Source: Halorubellus sp. JP-L1
Lineage (GTDB): Archaea; Halobacteriota; Halobacteria; Halobacteriales; Natrialbaceae
Assembly (NCBI RefSeq): GCF_011440375.1
Contig: NZ_JAAOIR010000001.1
Span: 1,302,001-1,366,000, forward strand
DNA length: 64,000 bases
Reading direction: 5' to 3'
Numbering within the stretch: the stretch's first letter is position 1; every line of letters starts with the position of its first letter. Below, in pieces: positions 33,006 to 40,704 of this stretch. The position numbers and the translations under genes are program-made. The notes beneath the pieces were generated by a model. That model did no database searches and had not been told where the DNA came from. It saw only the letters and a program-made list of their open reading frames with translations.

Positions 33006-34514
33006 CTACCGGCGCCGGAGTCTGGTAGCGACGGTGCTGACGACGCCGGCGAGTGCGGCGAGGGCGCCGAAGCCCGGGCTCTCGCCGGCCGCTGGCGTGT
33101 CGTCTGCGGTCGCCGCGTCGCCGGCCGTGGTCGCCGCGTCGCCGGCCGTTGTCGTCGCGTCGCCGGCCGTTGTCGTCGCGTCGCCGTCGTCGCCCGCGGC
33201 GGTGCCGTCGGTCGTCGTGGTCCCGGTCGAGTCGTCCGCGGGCGCGAACTTCGAGAGCTGCCCGCTGTCCCCTCCGGGGCCACTGTCGGCGTCGGTGGCG
33301 ACGTAGAGTTCGCCGTCGTGGTCCGCGCCGAACGCGAGCACGAACCGGTCGAAGCCGCCGCCTGGTGCGACCGCGAGGTCTTCGCGCGTCCACGTCTCGC
33401 CCGTCGGGTCGGCGACGAACAGGCGCTGTCGCCAGTCGCCGAAGACGTACTGGCCTTCGACTGCGGGGACGTCGCTCCCGCGATAGACGTGGCCGCCGAC
33501 GACGGCGATGCCGACGTCGTGGTCGTACTCGAGCACGGGGTCGACGAGCGGGTCGCCGTCTGGCGTCTCCGTCGGACAGTCCTCGGCGTCGAAGCAGTGT
33601 CGGCCCTCGCGGACGTTCCAGCCGTAGTTGCCGCCCGCTTCGATCACGTTCACCTCCTCGTAGCGGTTCTGGCCGACGTCCGCGGCGATCAGGCGGTCGT
33701 CGTCGAAGCTCAGCCGCCACGGGTTCCGGAGGCCCCACGCGTACTGCTCGGGGAGGCCCTCGCGGTCGACGAGCGGGTTGTCGTCGGGGATGCCGTAGGG
33801 TTTGCCGTCGGTACTGCCGTCCACGTCGATGCGGAGGATACTCCCGAGGAGGTTCTCGGTGACGTCCTGGCCGTTCCCGCCGGCGTTCGCGTCGTACCAG
33901 TCCTCGACGTGACCGGTGCCGCGGTCGCCGCCACCGCCGCCGTCGCCGACGGCGACGTAGAGGTAGTCGTCGGGGCCGAACGCGACGTCGCCGCCGTTGT
34001 GGTTGCCCTGGGGCTGTGGGATCTCGAGGAGCGTGCGTTCGTCGTCGACGGCGAGCGCGCCGTCGTCGTCGACCGGGAGTTCGTCGAGGACGAACGTGTG
34101 CGAGTACCCGCTCGGGGTGCCGTCGCGTCGCGGGGCGCTGTACCGGACGTACGCGCGAGAGCCGTCGGGGTGGAAGGCGAGCCCGAGCAGTCCCCGCTCG
34201 GTGTAGCCGGAGCCGACGTCGACCACGCGGTCTGTGAGGTCGGCGACCGGAGTGGGGCCGTCGGCGTCGACGCGGTAGACGGTCCCGGGCTGGTCGGCGA
34301 CGTACGGGCGGTCGTCGCCGGGCCGGAACGCGACAGCGGCCGGCGACCCGAACCCCTCGGCGACGGTCTCGAGCGCGACGACGGCGTCCGCGTCTGCGTC
34401 GCTGGAATCGAGGCCACCGAACGGGAGGTCGAGACAGCCGGCGAGTGCGCCAGCACCGGCGCTAGCACTCGCGGCGGCGCTCGCGAGCACGTCGCGCCTG
34501 CGCAGCGGAGTCAT
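33006..34514 (-). CDS. PQQ-dependent sugar dehydrogenase-like lipoprotein with PGF-CTERM tail
   Basis: A 502-residue six-bladed propeller protein of the soluble aldose/glucose dehydrogenase (Gdh-B/YliI) type. FGSPAAVAFRPGDDRPYVAD, GLLGLAFHPDG, GGDVAFGPDDYLYVAVGDG and NPWRLSFDDDRLIAADVGQN are typical blade segments. The N-terminus carries a Tat-like PLRRRDVLAS and a lipobox LAGC. The C-terminus has a threonine/alanine-rich spacer of TAGDATT-type repeats and then SPGFGALAALAGVVSTV followed by RLRRR, an archaeosortase PGF-CTERM signal. It should be exported and oxidise sugars or aldehydes outside the cell. Having both lipobox and PGF-CTERM is unusual. Confidence 0.86.
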   Translation of the reverse strand: MTPLRRRDVLASAAASASAGAGALAGCLDLPFGGLDSSDADADAVVALETVAEGFGSPAAVAFRPGDDRPYVADQPGTVYRVDADGPTPVADLTDRVVDVGSGYTERGLLGLAFHPDGSRAYVRYSAPRRDGTPSGYSHTFVLDELPVDDDGALAVDDERTLLEIPQPQGNHNGGDVAFGPDDYLYVAVGDGGGGGDRGTGHVEDWYDANAGGNGQDVTENLLGSILRIDVDGSTDGKPYGIPDDNPLVDREGLPEQYAWGLRNPWRLSFDDDRLIAADVGQNRYEEVNVIEAGGNYGWNVREGRHCFDAEDCPTETPDGDPLVDPVLEYDHDVGIAVVGGHVYRGSDVPAVEGQYVFGDWRQRLFVADPTGETWTREDLAVAPGGGFDRFVLAFGADHDGELYVATDADSGPGGDSGQLSKFAPADDSTGTTTTDGTAAGDDGDATTTAGDATTTAGDAATTAGDAATADDTPAAGESPGFGALAALAGVVSTVATRLRRR

Positions 34515-34605
34515 ACCCGAACGTACGGCGTCGTCGCACTTAGTGGCACGCGAGGCGGCGAGAGGCGAGTGTTCCCCCCCAATACGCCTCGGTTCGCCGA
34601 CGGCC

Positions 34606-35445
34606 CTACAGGCGCGCGACGTACCGTGCGGTCGCGTCGAGCGTCGCCGGCGACAGCGCGTACGTGTGCCCCCACCAGTCCGGGTCGTAGCCGACGTCCC
34701 GCGAGAACCGCCCGAGACAGCCCGACCCCGGCCACTGGGTCTCGCCGCCGGCGGTCGTCTCAGCGTACGCGGTCGCGAGCGGCGTCGCGATGGCGCCGCT
34801 TCGACCGTCGCCGACCGGAATCACCGCGCCGAGGTCGTGCTCGCAGCCGCGGTCGACGACCTCGCGCGCCTCGGACGGCGTGACGAGCCCGTGCAGGACC
34901 TCGTGTATCGCCATGTTGGCCGTGACCGCGGCGTCGTCCCAGCGCTCGGTCGCGCCGACGTTCGCGAACGACACCGGCCCGCCGTCGAGGAGGTGCGTGC
35001 GATTCCCGCCGTACCCGATCGACTGACCGAACGGCGCGTCGACGAGCATCAGGTGGAGGGCGTCGGGGTCCCGGCGGTCGGTCGCGTCGAGCCAGTCCGC
35101 GGTCGACTCCCACACCGCCTGGCTCGTGTTCGTCACGACAGTCCGATCGCCGGCCGTCGCACCCGCGACGACGTCGTGGTCGACGCGCCGGTCGAGCGCG
35201 GCGTTCGCGTTCCGCGCGACCTGCTCGACGCCGCTGTCGACCGCCCGCCGGACCCGCCGGTAGACGGCGTCGTCGATCGAGGGGACGCGATGCACGGCCA
35301 CGCCGACGGTCACGGCGTCCTCGTCGGCGTCAGCGCGGTCGGCGCGGTCGTCGCGCGACCCGGTTCGAGTATCGAATCGGCCGGCAGGCTGGATGGCGGG
35401 CACTCCCGCCGCGATGCCTCGGAGGAGCGAGCGTCTGGACGGCAC
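34606..35445 (-). CDS. Tat-exported putative zinc metalloprotease, unknown family
   Basis: A 279-residue protein starting at a GTG (35445), because the Tat motif SRRSLLRGIAAG begins just after it. A zinc-peptidase-like HEVLHGL (HExxH) lies near residue 180 within TANMAIHEVLHGLVTP. A Glu or His later (RGCEHDL) could be the third ligand. The N-terminal signal suggests export through the Tat route. No peptidase family was recognised, so activity is inference from the motif. It lies among other exported or surface proteins. Confidence 0.6.
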   Translation of the reverse strand: MPSRRSLLRGIAAGVPAIQPAGRFDTRTGSRDDRADRADADEDAVTVGVAVHRVPSIDDAVYRRVRRAVDSGVEQVARNANAALDRRVDHDVVAGATAGDRTVVTNTSQAVWESTADWLDATDRRDPDALHLMLVDAPFGQSIGYGGNRTHLLDGGPVSFANVGATERWDDAAVTANMAIHEVLHGLVTPSEAREVVDRGCEHDLGAVIPVGDGRSGAIATPLATAYAETTAGGETQWPGSGCLGRFSRDVGYDPDWWGHTYALSPATLDATARYVARL

Positions 35446-35542
35446 GCCACCGCCTTCTCGTCGGACCGGCGTAAGTCTCCTCCCCGGAGCGGGCGCGGCG
35501 CGCGCTCAAGTGCGGCGTCCGCTCGCGGTCGCACCGCGGCGC

Positions 35543-36058
35543 TCAGGCGTCCTTTCGCATCTTCACGTGCGGGATGCCCGCCTCGTCGAACTCGTCGCCG
35601 AAGCGCTCGTACCCGAGTCGCTCGTAGAACCCTGCGGCCTGCGTCTGTGAGTGCAGGAGGAACGCGTCGAACCCGCGGTCGCGACCCACGGCCTCCAGTT
35701 CGTCCATCAGCGCCCGTCCGACGCCCGTGCCGCGGACCGACTCGACGACGGCGACGCGCTCGACCTTCCCCACCGCCGCCTCGTCGCGGTCCTTCGGCCG
35801 CAGTCGGGCGGCGCCGACGGGACGCTCGCGGTCGATCGCGTCCGCGTCGGCGCCCTCGTCCACGTCGTCCTCGACGTCGACCGCCTCGACGGCCGTCGCG
35901 TACGCGGCGACGTGCGTCGTCGCCGCGTCGTCGTCCCAGTCGTCCCACTCCAGGTGCTCGTCGACGTCCTGCTCGTCGACGAACACCGCCTGCCGGACGG
36001 CGAACGCGTCCTCGCGCTCGCCGTCCGAGTCGGCGGTCGTCACGCGTACGTCGGTCAT
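35543..36058 (-). CDS. GNAT-family N-acetyltransferase
   Basis: A 171-residue GNAT protein. The N-terminal AFAVRQAVFVDEQDVDEHLEW and the acetyl-CoA loop VVESVRGTGVGRALMDELE (about residue 115) match the family, as does the following GFYERLGYERFGDEF. The VDEEQDV-type N-terminal pattern occurs in the ElaA-like subgroup. Acceptor is unknown. Start is the ATG at 36058. Confidence 0.85.
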   Translation of the reverse strand: MTDVRVTTADSDGEREDAFAVRQAVFVDEQDVDEHLEWDDWDDDAATTHVAAYATAVEAVDVEDDVDEGADADAIDRERPVGAARLRPKDRDEAAVGKVERVAVVESVRGTGVGRALMDELEAVGRDRGFDAFLLHSQTQAAGFYERLGYERFGDEFDEAGIPHVKMRKDA

Positions 36059-36128
36059 GCGAGAGGCGACGGCGGCGACGACCGAAGGGGTTTCGCTCCC
36101 GGAATCCACTCGCCGCCCGCGGCCGGTG

Positions 36129-36845
36129 TCAGACGAGTCCGCCGCCGGTCGCGACCACCATCGACGCGTACACGTCGCCGTCGGGGTCGACGTGGACGTC
36201 CACGCCCGCGTTCGAGAACCGCTCGTTCAGGAGGAACGCGCGGACGTCGTCGTTCGCGAAGAACGATTCGACGAACGTCGACGCCACGGCGTCCGCGTCC
36301 GCGAACCCGTCGATGCCCCGCTGGGAGCCGTCGCCGGAGACGACGCGGCGGACGACCTGGAACCGACCGATGCGGAACTCGTCGAGTCGCCCGTAGAGCT
36401 CGCGCGCGCTCCCGTCGCCCTCGACGACCGTGTACGCGGTCGCGTACCGCGCCGCCGACCGCGCCGACTCGGTCGCGGAAAGCGGCGTCTCTCGCTGGTC
36501 GTTCACGGCCGCGAGAATCTCGTCCGCCGCGGCCGACAGCGAGATGCCGCCCGCGCGCTCGCTGTTCCCGGGCGCGTCGGGGATCTCCGGCGGCGTGTAC
36601 GCGTCCCAGAGGAGGTAGCCGCCGCCGACGGCCGCCACCGCACCGGCCGCGCCGTACCCGAGGAGCGCGCGCCGCGTCGTCGGCACGAGCGACTCCGCCG
36701 CCTCGACGTCCGCAGCCGAGTTCACCGGCACCTGCTCGAACTGCATCCCCCCACAGTTCGAACACGGCGGATTGTGCTTCGGCGAGCGGTCCCCGCAGTG
36801 CTCGCAGCGCCACTCGAACCCAACACCGTCTCCCGCGTCGTCCAT
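36129..36845 (-). CDS. Zinc-ribbon, single-TM protein with CAP-like extracellular domain
   Basis: A 238-residue protein. Residues about 10-35 form a zinc ribbon (CEHCGDRS...CSNCGG). One hydrophobic segment near residues 60-80 (LLGYGAAGAVAAVGGGYLLW) follows. The rest resembles a divergent CAP/SCP-like domain: EILAAVNDQRETPLSATESA then FVESFFANDDVRAFLLNE and a final VDPDGDVYASMVVA. The ribbon would be cytosolic and the CAP-like part outside. Start is the ATG at 36845; a longer frame to 36908 has no homology. Confidence 0.65.
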   Translation of the reverse strand: MDDAGDGVGFEWRCEHCGDRSPKHNPPCSNCGGMQFEQVPVNSAADVEAAESLVPTTRRALLGYGAAGAVAAVGGGYLLWDAYTPPEIPDAPGNSERAGGISLSAAADEILAAVNDQRETPLSATESARSAARYATAYTVVEGDGSARELYGRLDEFRIGRFQVVRRVVSGDGSQRGIDGFADADAVASTFVESFFANDDVRAFLLNERFSNAGVDVHVDPDGDVYASMVVATGGGLV

Positions 36846-36955
36846 CGTCCACAGCAAACGACCGAGCGCCCAAACCGCTACCGACTCGCCGCGCACGCGC
36901 CAGCCCACCGACTACGCGCGTCGAAGAACGGAGAGAAAAACCGGGGCGGCTCTAC

Positions 36956-37090
36956 GAGAAACCGCCTCCGACAGTTTCTCGATGTTTTCGCGGCTCCGCC
37001 GCGAAAGGACGAGCGGCTCTACGAGAGTCGCTCGATATTCCCGGAAATCGAAGATTTCCGGGCGCTCGAAAAGCTCAGGAGAGCTTTTCG
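36956..37090 (-). terminator. Five consecutive hairpins at the icd 3' end
   Basis: Five inverted repeats follow each other at 36956-36980, 36986-37006, 37011-37033, 37040-37062 and 37067-37090. Stems are 7, 8, 10 (one G-T), 10 and 10 bp, about 27 nt apart. The last one includes the icd stop. A T-run TTTTTCTC follows on the minus strand. They may end or process the icd transcript. Confidence 0.55.
36969..36989 (-). repeat. Synonymous copy of the icd C-terminal codons
   Basis: On the minus strand GAAAACATCGAGAAACTGTC plus G encodes ENIEKLS, the same seven residues that end Icd at 37078-37098. The two 21-nt stretches differ at five sites, all third codon positions. Confidence 0.6.
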
Positions 37091-38352
37091 ATGTTCTCGA
37101 TGACTTCGTTCGCGAACTCGGTCGTGGAGACCTTCTGGGCGTCGTCGAGGTTGCGGGCGAAGTCGTACGTTACGACGCCGCTGGAGATGGTTTCCTCGAC
37201 GGCGTCGCGGACGAGCGTGGCGGCGTCCGTCCAGCCCATGTAGTCGAACATGAGTTCGCCGGAGAGGATGAGCGCGCTCGGGTTCGCCTGGTCCTGGCCG
37301 GCGCGCTTCGGGGCGCTGCCGTGGACGGGTTCGGCGAGGACGCGCGCGTCACCGAAGTTCGCGCCGGGTGCGATGCCGAGGCCGCCGATCTGGGCGCCCG
37401 CGGCGTCGCTGAGGTAGTCGCCGTTGAGGTTCGGCATCGCGAGGACGTCGAACTCGTCGGTGCGGAGCTGCATCCACTGGAGCATCGCGTCGGCGAGGCG
37501 TTCCTCGACCATGACGGCGTCCTCGGGGATGTCGATCTCGTCCTGGGTCTCCCAGAGCGAGTCGGGTGCGGCGAACACTTCGTCGTCGTCGTACTCTTCT
37601 TCGGCGACCTCCATGCCCCACTCGGAGAACTGGCCTTCGGTGAACTTCATGATGTTCCCCTTGTGGACGAGCGTGACCGTGTCGCGGTCGTGCTCGATCG
37701 CGTAGTCGATCGCTTTGCGGACGAGGCGCTTGCTGCCCTTCTCCGTGATGGGCTTGAGGCCGATGCCGATCTCGCCCTCGTGCATGACGTCGTCGAAGCC
37801 CATGTCGTCCTCGACGAAGTCCCGGACCTGCTCGACTTCGTCGGTGCCGGCTTCCCACTCGATGCCGGCGTAGACGTCTTCGGTGTTCTCGCGGAACGAC
37901 ACCATGTTCATCTCCTCGGGCGCTTTCATCGGCGACGGGACGCCGTCGAGGTAGTACGTGGGGCGGACGTTCGCGTAGAAGTCCAGCGTCTGGCGGAGCG
38001 CGACGTTCAGCGAGCGGAAGCCGGCGCCGACGGGTGTCGTGAGCGGGCCCTTGATGGCGACGCGGAACTCGTCGATCGCGCGGACGGTGTCCTCGGGGAG
38101 GTTCTCGTCGTAGCGCTCGCGAGCGGACTCGCCGGCGTAGACGCGCATCCACTCGATGTTGCGGCCGGTCGCGTCCGCGGCGGCGGAGAGCACCTTCTGG
38201 GCTGCCGGTCCGACGTCCTTCCCGATACCGTCCCCGTGAACGATGGGGATGATGGGGTTCTCGGGGATGTCGAGTTCGTCAGCCTCCTCGTCGACGACTT
38301 CGATCGGCTCGCCGTCCGACGGCACGTCGACCTTCTCGTACTCGTGGCTCAT
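37075..38352 (-). CDS. icd: NADP-dependent isocitrate dehydrogenase
   Basis: A 425-residue monomer of the dimeric NADP isocitrate dehydrogenase family, full length. IPIVHGDGIGKDVG near residue 34, the phosphorylation-loop segment GFRSLNVALRQTLDFYANVRP near residue 110, and the Mg/isocitrate segment NLNGDYLSDAAGAQIGG near 305 are seen. AEPVHGSAPKRAGQDQANPSA follows. It converts isocitrate to 2-oxoglutarate in the citric acid cycle. Start is the ATG at 38352. Its 3' end is followed by five hairpins and a synonymous copy of its last seven codons. Confidence 0.97.
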   Translation of the reverse strand: MSHEYEKVDVPSDGEPIEVVDEEADELDIPENPIIPIVHGDGIGKDVGPAAQKVLSAAADATGRNIEWMRVYAGESARERYDENLPEDTVRAIDEFRVAIKGPLTTPVGAGFRSLNVALRQTLDFYANVRPTYYLDGVPSPMKAPEEMNMVSFRENTEDVYAGIEWEAGTDEVEQVRDFVEDDMGFDDVMHEGEIGIGLKPITEKGSKRLVRKAIDYAIEHDRDTVTLVHKGNIMKFTEGQFSEWGMEVAEEEYDDDEVFAAPDSLWETQDEIDIPEDAVMVEERLADAMLQWMQLRTDEFDVLAMPNLNGDYLSDAAGAQIGGLGIAPGANFGDARVLAEPVHGSAPKRAGQDQANPSALILSGELMFDYMGWTDAATLVRDAVEETISSGVVTYDFARNLDDAQKVSTTEFANEVIENIEKLS

Positions 38353-38635
38353 AGTCGGTTAGATGGTCGGAATACCCGCCTAAAAGGGCTATCATTTGCT
38401 CGCGAGACCTGCGGTGTCGGGGAGTTCGCGCCGACTCACGGACCGGTCGGTGGGGTGGTTTTCACGGGTCGGTCACGGCGAAAACAGCGCACGGTCGCGG
38501 CGACGAGTTCCCCGGCGGCAGCGACGTGGTCGGCGCAACTGTGGCGACGACGGCGACGACGATAGCAGCGACGAATCAGCGCGACTGCGGCGACGTGATC
38601 GGCAGGCAACTGGCTTCGAGCGCGGCGTCGGTTCG

Positions 38636-38692
38636 GGCGTCGAACGGCGGGTCGGGCGTCGAACGGCGGATCGGGGTCGAGCGGCGGGTCGT
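38636..38692 (+). repeat. 19-bp tandem repeat, three copies
   Basis: Consensus GGGCGTCGAACGGCGGGTC repeats nearly perfectly; the third copy is diverged. Confidence 0.7.
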
Positions 38693-38872
38693 TCGCGGAC
38701 GACGGTCGGAATGTGGTGTGCGTGCGGTACCGGTCGGCGGTCGATGCTGGTTGGTGGTGTGGGCCCGGTCGGCTGCGGCGTGGCCTGCGCCGCGTTGGAC
38801 CGGGGGACGTGCGTGGTCGGCCACGACGTCTGCGTCTCCGTCGTGGGGTGGTCGGGGTTCGGTGCGAGTCGG

Positions 38873-39160
38873 CCGCGGTGCAGGCGGTTCACCGCGGGGG
38901 TCGCGGGTCGGCGTCGTGGTGTCGGTTCGAGTCTGTACGGTTCGTGGTTCCGGTCCGGGTCTGTGCGTTTCGTGGTCTCGATCGTCGGCTGTGCGAATTC
39001 GTGGGGTCGACCGCGGTGCGTGCAATTCACCGCGGGCGTCTCGCGTCGAGGTAGTCGGCATGCGGTACGGGCGGCCGCGGCGCAGGCAATTCGCCGCGGC
39101 GGTCGACTTCGTGCCGGTTCGGGTTCGAACGGTGACCGCGGTGCAGGTGATTCACCGCGG
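38873..39160 (+). repeat. Four hairpins with 8-bp stem and 9-nt loop
   Basis: Copies at 38873-38897, 39011-39035, 39075-39099 and 39136-39160 read CCGCGGTG-N9-CACCGCGG. The third reads CCGCGGCG-N9-CGCCGCGG, a compensatory T-A to C-G pair change. Loops are caggcggtt, cgtgcaatt, caggcaatt and caggtgatt. Copies 2-4 start 64 and 61 nt apart. Between copies 1 and 2 three 28-bp repeats (GTCTGTACGGTTCGTGG type, starting 38931, 38959, 38987) share part of the sequence. Confidence 0.8.
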
Positions 39161-39424
39161 GCGTCGTTGGTCGGAGGCCCGTTGGTCGGCGGTCGGTCGG
39201 TGCGTTCGTGGGTGTCGCCCGCTGCGTCGTGGTCGCGCGGACGACGTCACGGTCGTCGCAAGCGTATTGTCCGCATCACATCCAAGACAACAGTTAGCAC
39301 ACGTCAAGTACTTTGGGGCCGAATTGATCGTGGCCCACGACTCGACGCTCCCGCAGCCGGAAGTCCCGACTCCGGCCGAGCCCGAGCGGCAACCATTAAA
39401 TCGCCGCGGGCCGCGTCCCCGGTC

Positions 39425-40351
39425 GTGCAAGTCATCCTCCACGGCGGGGCCGGCAGCGCCCCCGACGACCCGGAGCCCAGACAGCGAGTGCTCGACGACG
39501 CCGCGGCAGCGGGCGCGGCCGCGGAGACGCCCCTCGACGCGGTCGAGACGGCTATCCACGAGTTGGAGTCGTCGCCGCGGTTCAACGCCGGCGTCGGCGG
39601 CGCGGTCCAGTCCGACGGCGTCGTCCGCACCGACGCTGGCGTCATGACCGACGACCGCGCGGCGGGCGCGGCGTGCTCGATGCCCGGCGTCGAGCACGCC
39701 GTCAGCGCCGCGCGCGTCGTCCTCGAGGAGACCCCGCACGTCCTCGTCTCCGGCGAGCACGCCGTCTCGCTCGCCGACGCGTACGGCGTCGAGACCGACG
39801 TCGACCTCCACACCGAGCGCACGCGCGAGAAGTTCGACGACGCCGACCCACCCTCGGGGTCGCCGCGCGAACACCTCGCGTGGCTCGCCGACCGGTTCGG
39901 CGGGATGGAGCGCGCGTCGACCGACCCAGGGAGCGCCGGCCGCGACGGGGACGACGAGTGTGGCCGCGACCACACCGACCACGACACGGTCGGTGCGGTG
40001 GCGCGCGACGGCGACCGGCTCGCCGCCGCGACGTCCACAGGCGGGCGCTGGTTCGCGCTCGCGGGTCGCGTCGGCGACGTCCCCCAGATCGGGAACGGGT
40101 TCTACTGCGCGCCCGCGGGCGGTGCGAGCGCGACCGGCGCCGGCGAGGACATCGCACGCACGACGCTCGCGCGACGCGCTGTCCGGCACGTCGAGGCCGG
40201 CCGCGACGCGGACGCGGCCGCCAGCCTCGCCATCGAGGAGTTCGGCGAACTCACCGGCTCGTCGGCGGGCCTCATCGTGCTCGACGCCGACGGCAACGCC
40301 GGGAGCGCGTACAACTCCGAGCGGATGCAGACCGCCGTGGCCATCGAGTAA
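39425..40351 (+). CDS. Isoaspartyl peptidase/L-asparaginase (Ntn hydrolase)
   Basis: A 308-residue Ntn-type asparaginase. It begins MQVILHGGAGSAPDD with the typical HGGAG. The autocleavage site is Asp-Thr in HTDHDTVGAVARDGD near residue 185, where the new N-terminal Thr becomes the nucleophile. STGG and GNGFYCAPAGGASATGAGED follow. It cleaves isoaspartyl dipeptides or asparagine. The GTG at 39425 was chosen because homology begins there, although the frame stays open far upstream. Confidence 0.9.
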   Translation: MQVILHGGAGSAPDDPEPRQRVLDDAAAAGAAAETPLDAVETAIHELESSPRFNAGVGGAVQSDGVVRTDAGVMTDDRAAGAACSMPGVEHAVSAARVVLEETPHVLVSGEHAVSLADAYGVETDVDLHTERTREKFDDADPPSGSPREHLAWLADRFGGMERASTDPGSAGRDGDDECGRDHTDHDTVGAVARDGDRLAAATSTGGRWFALAGRVGDVPQIGNGFYCAPAGGASATGAGEDIARTTLARRAVRHVEAGRDADAAASLAIEEFGELTGSSAGLIVLDADGNAGSAYNSERMQTAVAIE

Positions 40352-40480
40352 CGCGATACCGCGGGCCACGTTCGTCGCGCCGTTGGCGACGTCGCGACGT
40401 GAACCCGTCGCCATCCGTCGCGAAACGGCACCGACGCGACGGCACTCGTACGAGGATTTCGACTATCGTCGTACCCCATC

Positions 40481-40488
40481 TTTATCAT
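40481..40488 (+). promoter_or_regulatory. TATA-like box
   Basis: TTTATCAT lies about 26 bp before the ATG of the 37-residue zinc ribbon at 40510. Confidence 0.5.
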
Positions 40489-40509
40489 CGTCGATTTCGA
40501 TATAGGGAT

Positions 40510-40623
40510 ATGCTCGAACAGCCCCAGTTCCGCGGCGAAGTCTGCCCCGAATGCGACACACGGACCATCAACGTCCAGGGCGTGGACGCCTGCCCGGACT
40601 GCGCGTGGATCGCAGAGGACTGA
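40510..40623 (+). CDS. 37-residue zinc-ribbon protein
   Basis: This very short protein is supported by a TATA-like box and by a close relative at 60240. It holds two cysteine pairs, CPEC and CPDC, on either side of the segment NVQGVDA, and ends CAWIAED. The other protein has CPAC, NVQGVPA and CTRC, and ends CAWNAN. The shared pattern C-P-x-C-(8)-NVQGVxACxxCAW marks a mini zinc finger family. Its partner or target is unknown. No Shine-Dalgarno sequence is seen. Confidence 0.75.
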   Translation: MLEQPQFRGEVCPECDTRTINVQGVDACPDCAWIAED

Positions 40624-40704
40624 CCCGCGCCAACCGCGGGAGAGACTGCCGGCCGTCGATGCGGAGACGCAACCTCTTTCTCGCCGACTGATGTACGCTG
40701 GTGC

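Larger units (their letters stand above)
38353..39424. other. 1.07-kb gene-free repeat region
   Basis: Long open frames run through this GC-rich DNA on both strands, but their products are arginine-rich and lack haloarchaeal acidity. It carries a 19-bp tandem repeat, a 28-bp tandem repeat and four 25-nt hairpins. Nothing resembling tRNA, 7S RNA, RNase P RNA or an origin was recognised. It may hold a non-coding RNA or protein-binding array. Confidence 0.5.

Noticed and set aside
38873-39160. The 61-64-nt spaced hairpins as CRISPR
   Set aside because: The repeats are diverged and GC-palindromic, only four copies exist, and spacing is uneven.
38396-39424. The open frame upstream of the asparaginase as an N-terminal extension
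   Set aside because: The predicted sequence is arginine-rich and without homology, while asparaginase homology starts exactly at the GTG at 39425.
38353-39424. Replication origin or RNase P/7S RNA gene
   Set aside because: No origin-recognition-box sequence, no adjacent orc1/cdc6 and none of the conserved RNase P or SRP RNA motifs were seen.
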